Under the pieces are notes generated by a model. The model was not told where the DNA came from. It did not search any database and saw only the letters and a list, made by a program, of their open reading frames with translations. 9,570 bases of DNA, taken from CAYLYU01 sp964501925 (GTDB lineage Bacteria > Pseudomonadota > Zetaproteobacteria > Mariprofundales > Mariprofundaceae). Made by a program: the position numbers and the translations under genes. Positions 7,256 to 9,570 of the stretch are shown here, piece by piece; the stretch's first letter is position 1; every line of letters begins with the position of its first letter. The stretch is from the NCBI GenBank assembly GCA_964501925.1, contig CAZCTM010000045.1:1-9570 (forward strand), read 5' to 3'.

Positions 7256-7990
7256 TTACTTCGGATTCAGTCGCTGGCGCACGGCCTCGAACAGGGCCAC
7301 ACCTGCAGCAACCGAGACATTAAGAGATTCAACCTGTCCCAGCATGGGGATGTGAATCAGATCATCGCAGGCCTCACGCACAAGCCGGCGCAGGCCTTTT
7401 TCCTCCGAACCCAGCACCAGACCCGTGCTGCCCGACAGATCGGCCTGAAACAGCGGGGTGCTTCCCTCAGCGGCCAGCCCGTAGACAAAAAAACCCCGTA
7501 ACTGCATCCGCCTGATGGCGCGAACCAGATTGCCGACGTAAATCACGGGCAATCTCGCCGCGGCACCGCTGGCTGCCCTGGCGGCCACGGCTGTCATCGG
7601 GGCGGACCGACGCGAAGGAAGGAGCACACCGCAACAGCCCGCAGCCTCGGCCGAACGCAGGCAGGCGCCAAGATTGTGCGGATCGGTGATCGAATCGAGC
7701 AACAGCACCAGCGGCCCGGACTGCATATCGAGGGATTCCAGCCATGTTTCAAAAGACGGAGCCTTCGCTGACCGAACCTTGGCAACAACCCCCTGATGGA
7801 CAACACCCCCGGCCAGCCGGTCCAGGGCGGGCCGCGGCAGGAAGGACACATGTATCCCGGCCTTCCTGGCCAGGTGAATCAGTTCATTCAGCCGGGGATG
7901 TCCCTTTCCCTTTTCAATGATGACTTCCTGCAGCGGCTCACCCGCCTCAAGGGCGTGCCTCACGGCATGAATGCCGGCCAGAACACCCAT
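7256..7990 (-). CDS. rlmB: 23S rRNA (guanosine-2'-O-)-methyltransferase RlmB
   Basis: This SpoU-family (SPOUT, knotted) enzyme 2'-O-methylates G2251 in the peptidyl-transferase P loop of 23S rRNA using SAM. It has 244 residues, like E. coli RlmB (243). An N-terminal RNA-binding domain (MGVLAGIHAVRHALEAG) is followed by motif 1 DSITDPHNLGACLRSAEAAG (99-118, with Asn107 and Arg112), motif 2 LVLGSEEKGLRRL (191-203) and motif 3 IPMLGQVESLNVSVAAGVALF (214-234). The ATG lies 1 nt after a small upstream ORF with only a modest GGAAAG box, so the two may be translationally coupled. In many proteobacteria rnr lies upstream; here it does not. Confidence 0.95.
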   Translation of the reverse strand: MGVLAGIHAVRHALEAGEPLQEVIIEKGKGHPRLNELIHLARKAGIHVSFLPRPALDRLAGGVVHQGVVAKVRSAKAPSFETWLESLDMQSGPLVLLLDSITDPHNLGACLRSAEAAGCCGVLLPSRRSAPMTAVAARAASGAAARLPVIYVGNLVRAIRRMQLRGFFVYGLAAEGSTPLFQADLSGSTGLVLGSEEKGLRRLVREACDDLIHIPMLGQVESLNVSVAAGVALFEAVRQRLNPK

Positions 7991-7991
7991 T

Positions 7992-8171
7992 TCAGATGCT
8001 TTCCGGATCAGCGTTATCGAGCGTATCCAGCGGGCTGGTCACCGCCGCCAGCTTCCGTTGCGGGCCAGGCGTACTGATCTCCATGATCCTGACATCGGCA
8101 TGGCCCATCAACATCCCGGCCCTGGGGCGAGATTTCGATTCTCCATTGACGAGGGACTTGAATCGGGGCAC
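7992..8171 (-). CDS. Small hypothetical protein, upstream partner of rlmB
   Basis: This is a 59-codon ORF I do not recognise. GTG at 8171 is preceded by AAGGAA about 7 nt away; an ATG at 8189 in the same frame is the alternative but has no SD. The protein begins VPRFKSLVNGESKSRPRAG, is basic at the start and ends acidic (PLDTLDNADPESI); there is no membrane segment or Cys pair. Its TGA is 1 nt from the rlmB ATG, so it looks like a coupled leader gene. It could instead be the residue of a longer gene, or a chance ORF. The SD, the coupling and the plausible composition make it a moderate-confidence gene. Confidence 0.5.
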   Translation of the reverse strand: MPRFKSLVNGESKSRPRAGMLMGHADVRIMEISTPGPQRKLAAVTSPLDTLDNADPESI

Positions 8172-8220
8172 GGTTTTTTCCTTCCGCATTGGGGGAATAT
8201 ATCTTGTCTGTCAGGGAGGA

Positions 8221-8250
8221 ATTATGTCCGTATATAGAGCCAGAAAACAA
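8221..8250 (-). promoter_or_regulatory. Candidate promoter for the small ORF-rlmB unit
   Basis: On the minus strand TTGTTT (8250-8245), an 18-nt spacer and CATAAT (8226-8221) form a fair sigma70 match: the -10 is good and the -35 weak. Transcription would start near 8214, about 40 nt before the GTG at 8171. The -35 end touches the 14-bp palindrome at 8250-8263. Only 26 bp separate the -35 from the cassette joint, so the cassette insertion left this promoter intact. Confidence 0.35.
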
Positions 8251-8280
8251 GGAATTAATTCCTCGTATTCACACTGTTAG
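8224..8280 (+). CDS. 18-codon leader ORF ending on the cassette joint
   Basis: AGGGAGGAATT followed by ATG is the strongest ribosome site on the plus strand here. It opens MSVYRARKQGINSSYSHC and then a stop. The stop codon TAG (8278-8280) is created by the joint: G8276 is host and TTAG is cassette. The DUF3800 start lies 14 nt further on and has no SD of its own. This parallels ORF-11 in attI1 of class 1 integrons, which raises translation of cassette genes lacking a ribosome site. Whether it is translated is inference. I see no clear plus-strand promoter upstream. Confidence 0.45.
   Translation: MSVYRARKQGINSSYSHC
8250..8263. promoter_or_regulatory. Perfect 14-bp palindrome, possible operator
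   Basis: AGGAATTAATTCCT is a perfect inverted repeat with no spacer. It touches the -35 of the candidate rlmB promoter and lies inside the 18-codon plus-strand ORF. A dimeric repressor site is possible; the low-complexity centre (AATTAATT) also makes a chance match possible. Confidence 0.3.
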
Positions 8281-8284
8281 CTGC
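8276..8284 (+). other. Integron recombination point at the left end of the cassette (attI or secondary site)
   Basis: GTTAGCTGC is a textbook R' box (G|TTRRRY), with crossover between 8276 and 8277. It is the exact reverse complement of GCAGCTAAC at 9115-9123, the R'' box of the attC at the other end of this cassette. That match is expected because both halves come from one attC in the circular cassette. No R'' partner or attC palindrome is seen to the left, so the flank is either an attI site or a secondary insertion point. No integrase gene confirms attI. Confidence 0.8.
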
Positions 8285-9209
8285 TTAGTGCCACATGGAA
8301 ATCTTCTTCGCTGACGACTCGACTCAAAAAGGTGCCAGGGAAGGCATGGGCACGCTTGTGGCATTTGGAGGTGCCCTTTTCCCCGAAGCCGCAGTTCGCC
8401 CGTTTGCCCTGAACGTCGAAAGCATCTGCTCTGAGTTCGGGATCCCATCTGGCGACGAAGTGAAATGGTCGCCCAAGAAGGGCACCTGGATTTATGAAAA
8501 TCTTAAAGGTGAGACCAGAACTGAGTGCTATCGAAGGATCATCACAGCCGCCTCGGAGCTTAGAGTAAGGGCGCTGGTCATCGTCTGGGACACCGGAAGA
8601 ACAACACTCAAGGGAGATAGGGCATTCGAGAAGTGCATAGACTTCGCCTTTGAAAGGCTATCAGTCAATCTCTCCAAGCGAGCTGAGCAGGCAATCATTG
8701 TTGCGGATCGCCCAGGGGGTGGCAAAAAGCAAGAAGAAGGGTTGCTAGGTAATTTCGTGCAGCGAGTTCTGGATGGCACCGAATACAGCGTCCCGGATTG
8801 GTGTGCCCTAAACATTTTGACCACTCCCTCAAAGCTTTTGCGTCAGCTTCAAGTCGCTGACCTTATCACTGGCGTCACCACGGCAATGGTGGCTGGCCAA
8901 TACAAATACGCAGAGCCTCTGTTCGAGGAAATCAAGCCCATGCTGTTGCGGAACTATTATAAAACCGTAGGCGGCACGGGCCTCAAGCTTTTCCCAGACG
9001 ACCTGATAAATCTATACCATTGGATTCTTGGTGAAGATGTGTTTTGGAAAGTTGGGCGTAACGCTGGCTTCAGAATTCCGGATAAAAACGGCCCCTACTA
9101 CCAAGATGAAGCACGCAGCTAACAAATCGCTGCAGGGGGCGTTTGACCCGCCGCCCATTTTTGCCTCCGCAAAAACGGTCGTCGCCTCAAACGCCCCTGA
9201 GCTCAAGTG
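8277..9209 (+). mobile_element. Integron gene cassette 1 (complete, 933 bp)
   Basis: The cassette has the standard design: a short 5' piece of 18 nt, one gene filling almost all of it, and an attC at the 3' end whose R'' box contains the gene's stop codon. Ends are set by G|TT recombination points at 8276/8277 and 9209/9210 and by the complementarity of its first bases to its own R'' box. No promoter is carried, as usual, so expression depends on transcription entering from the left. It is oriented away from rlmB. Confidence 0.88.
8295..9122 (+). CDS. DUF3800 domain protein, integron cassette cargo
   Basis: This 275-residue protein fits the DUF3800 family. It starts with a beta-strand ending in acidic residues (MEIFFADDSTQKG, Asp7/Asp8), then has GDEVKWSPKKGTW (Glu55, Lys57), IIVADRPGGG (Asp138) and LQVADLITGV (Gln186, Asp189). 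The spread of Asp/Glu residues over these strands resembles the RNase H-like catalytic set, so a metal-dependent nuclease is a reasonable inference but not shown. DUF3800 genes occur often on mobile elements and in defence islands. No signal peptide or membrane segment is seen. The ATG follows GTGCCAC with no Shine-Dalgarno, and the stop TAA lies in the attC R'' box. Neither end is truncated. Confidence 0.85.
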   Translation: MEIFFADDSTQKGAREGMGTLVAFGGALFPEAAVRPFALNVESICSEFGIPSGDEVKWSPKKGTWIYENLKGETRTECYRRIITAASELRVRALVIVWDTGRTTLKGDRAFEKCIDFAFERLSVNLSKRAEQAIIVADRPGGGKKQEEGLLGNFVQRVLDGTEYSVPDWCALNILTTPSKLLRQLQVADLITGVTTAMVAGQYKYAEPLFEEIKPMLLRNYYKTVGGTGLKLFPDDLINLYHWILGEDVFWKVGRNAGFRIPDKNGPYYQDEARS

Positions 9210-9215
9210 TTATGC
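9115..9215 (+). repeat. attC recombination site (59-base element) of cassette 1
   Basis: An imperfect palindrome of about 100 bp runs between GCAGCTAAC (R'', 9115-9123) and GTTATGC (R', 9209-9215). Inside, GGGGCGTTTGA (9136-9146) pairs perfectly with TCAAACGCCCC (9187-9197), flanked by one unpaired G on the left arm. The centre forms TTTTTGC (9158-9164) and GCAAAAA (9169-9175) around a CTCC loop. R'' and R' with the crossover G|TTATGC fit the attC consensus. The length is within the known attC range. Recognition by an IntI integrase would use the folded single strand. Confidence 0.92.
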
Positions 9216-9518
9216 ATGTAGGAGATCATGGACAGCGAGACAATAAATTTAATAAAGGCTTTATTCGAAGAATATGCCAATAAAGATAGCAGTACTGTTA
9301 CCGCCGCATATATCACTATCGGCGGTATGCTAGGTGTTGCAATTCTCGGAGCAATCTCGCAATGGATAATTACCAAACGAGTCGTATCTGAAGAGCATCG
9401 GAGAATGCGAGCGCAAGTAGTTTCGGAACAATTCGCAAGGCAACATGAGAAATGGGAAGACGATATTATTGAAGGAATAACGGGGCTACTAAAAGCAACA
9501 GATCCTGAAATAAATAGT
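9210..9518 (+). mobile_element. Integron gene cassette 2 (interrupted by an IS end)
   Basis: The cassette starts at T9210, just after the crossover in the R' box GTTATGC. Its own attC should carry a complementary R'' box GCATAAC, which is not found before the window ends. The gene inside is much more AT-rich than cassette 1 and the core genes, as expected for cassettes of independent origin. The right limit is approximate: hairpins of an apparent insertion sequence begin near 9519-9526. The remaining part of the cassette, if it survives, lies beyond that element. Confidence 0.65.
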
Positions 9519-9536
9519 GAATGCTCCACCGGCTAA
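9228..9536 (+). pseudogene. Small membrane protein of cassette 2, 3' end replaced by IS sequence
   Basis: The ATG follows an AGGAG box 3 nt away. The 102-codon frame begins MDSETINLIKALFEEYANKD. A single membrane helix spans about residues 25-48 (TAAYITIGGMLGVAILGAISQWI), then a basic, helical, probably cytosolic part follows (KRVVSEEHRRMRAQVVSEQFARQHEKWEDDIIEGITGLLKA). The last residues (CSTG and the TAA) come from the hairpin of the putative insertion sequence, so the native C-terminus seems lost after about TDPEINSE. I do not recognise a family. The ORF could still make a shortened protein. Confidence 0.6.
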
Positions 9537-9570
9537 AGCCGGTGGCTTCGGATTACGGCTATAAGCCGGA
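9519..9570 (-). mobile_element. Probable end of an IS200/IS605-family element (TnpB side)
   Basis: Two hairpins stand close together. The first is CCACCGGC-TAAA-GCCGGTGG (9526-9545, 8-bp stem); the second is CGGCT-ATA-AGCCG (9556-9568). Read on the minus strand the order is GGCTTATAGCC, GAAGCCACCGGC, TTTAGCCGGTGGAGCATTC. This is the style of the right end of IS605/IS1341-type elements, where the last hairpin also forms the 3' part of the TnpB guide RNA. The transposase/TnpB gene would lie beyond the right edge, read leftward. No transposase sequence is in the window, and the exact boundary is uncertain. A left end with the same hairpin style cannot be excluded. Confidence 0.55.

Noticed and set aside
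7996..8223. Longer plus-strand reading (from 7996) in frame with the 18-codon leader ORF
   Set aside because: The upstream part is antisense to the pre-rlmB ORF with no SD. Only the ATG at 8224 has a strong ribosome site.
8100..8276. An attC site left of cassette 1
   Set aside because: No GCTAAC-type R'' box or paired arms are found; CAAC at about 8109 and AAAACAA at about 8244 have no partner.
9012..9206. 64-codon minus-strand ORF across the end of cassette 1
   Set aside because: It lies on the palindromic attC and the antisense of the DUF3800 gene; there is no ribosome site and the attC explains the sequence.
9519..9570. Group IIC-attC intron or IS1111-attC insertion at the right edge
   Set aside because: Those elements insert into attC sites, but the break here is inside a coding frame and the hairpins are of IS605 style.

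Overview
The window reads as a chromosomal segment of a bacterium, most likely a member of the Pseudomonadota (moderate GC, SD-led genes, split PntAA/PntAB/PntB transhydrogenase, a zf-CHCC protein, RlmB). The class is not settled. RpsL has alphaproteobacterial-looking stretches, while RpsG starts MPRKGP, which is more familiar from Bacillota and deltaproteobacterial lineages.

Positions 1-7990 are ordinary core genome. On the minus strand, read from high to low coordinates, folB-folK (overlapping by 4 nt) precede pntAA-pntAB-pntB (proton-translocating NAD(P) transhydrogenase). A strong sigma70 promoter follows, then the str operon rpsL-rpsG-fusA-tuf (S12, S7, EF-G, first 13 codons of EF-Tu). 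The str operon follows pntB here, not rpoBC. A small zinc-finger gene is read rightward from the folB upstream region. It ends exactly where the convergent rlmB (23S rRNA Gm2251 methyltransferase) ends. A 59-codon unknown ORF sits 1 nt upstream of rlmB.

From 8277 onward the character changes: this is mobile DNA. A complete integron gene cassette (8277-9209) carries a DUF3800 gene. The gene's stop codon lies in the R'' box of a well-formed attC site (about 9115-9215). The cassette's first bases, with the preceding G (GTTAGCTGC), are the exact reverse complement of that R'' box (GCAGCTAAC), which defines both cassette ends. A second cassette starts at 9210 with a more AT-rich gene for a small single-pass membrane protein. 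That gene is cut off by what looks like the end of an IS200/IS605-family element (two hairpins, from about 9519 to the window edge). No integrase gene is visible, and there is no attC to the left of the first cassette.

A point of interest at the junction is an 18-codon ORF with a strong Shine-Dalgarno. It ends on a TAG created by the cassette joint, 14 nt before the SD-less start of the DUF3800 gene. This resembles the ORF-11 arrangement in attI1, where a leader peptide supports translation of cassette genes that lack a ribosome site. Functions for the two cassette proteins and the pre-rlmB ORF are inferred only as far as motifs allow.
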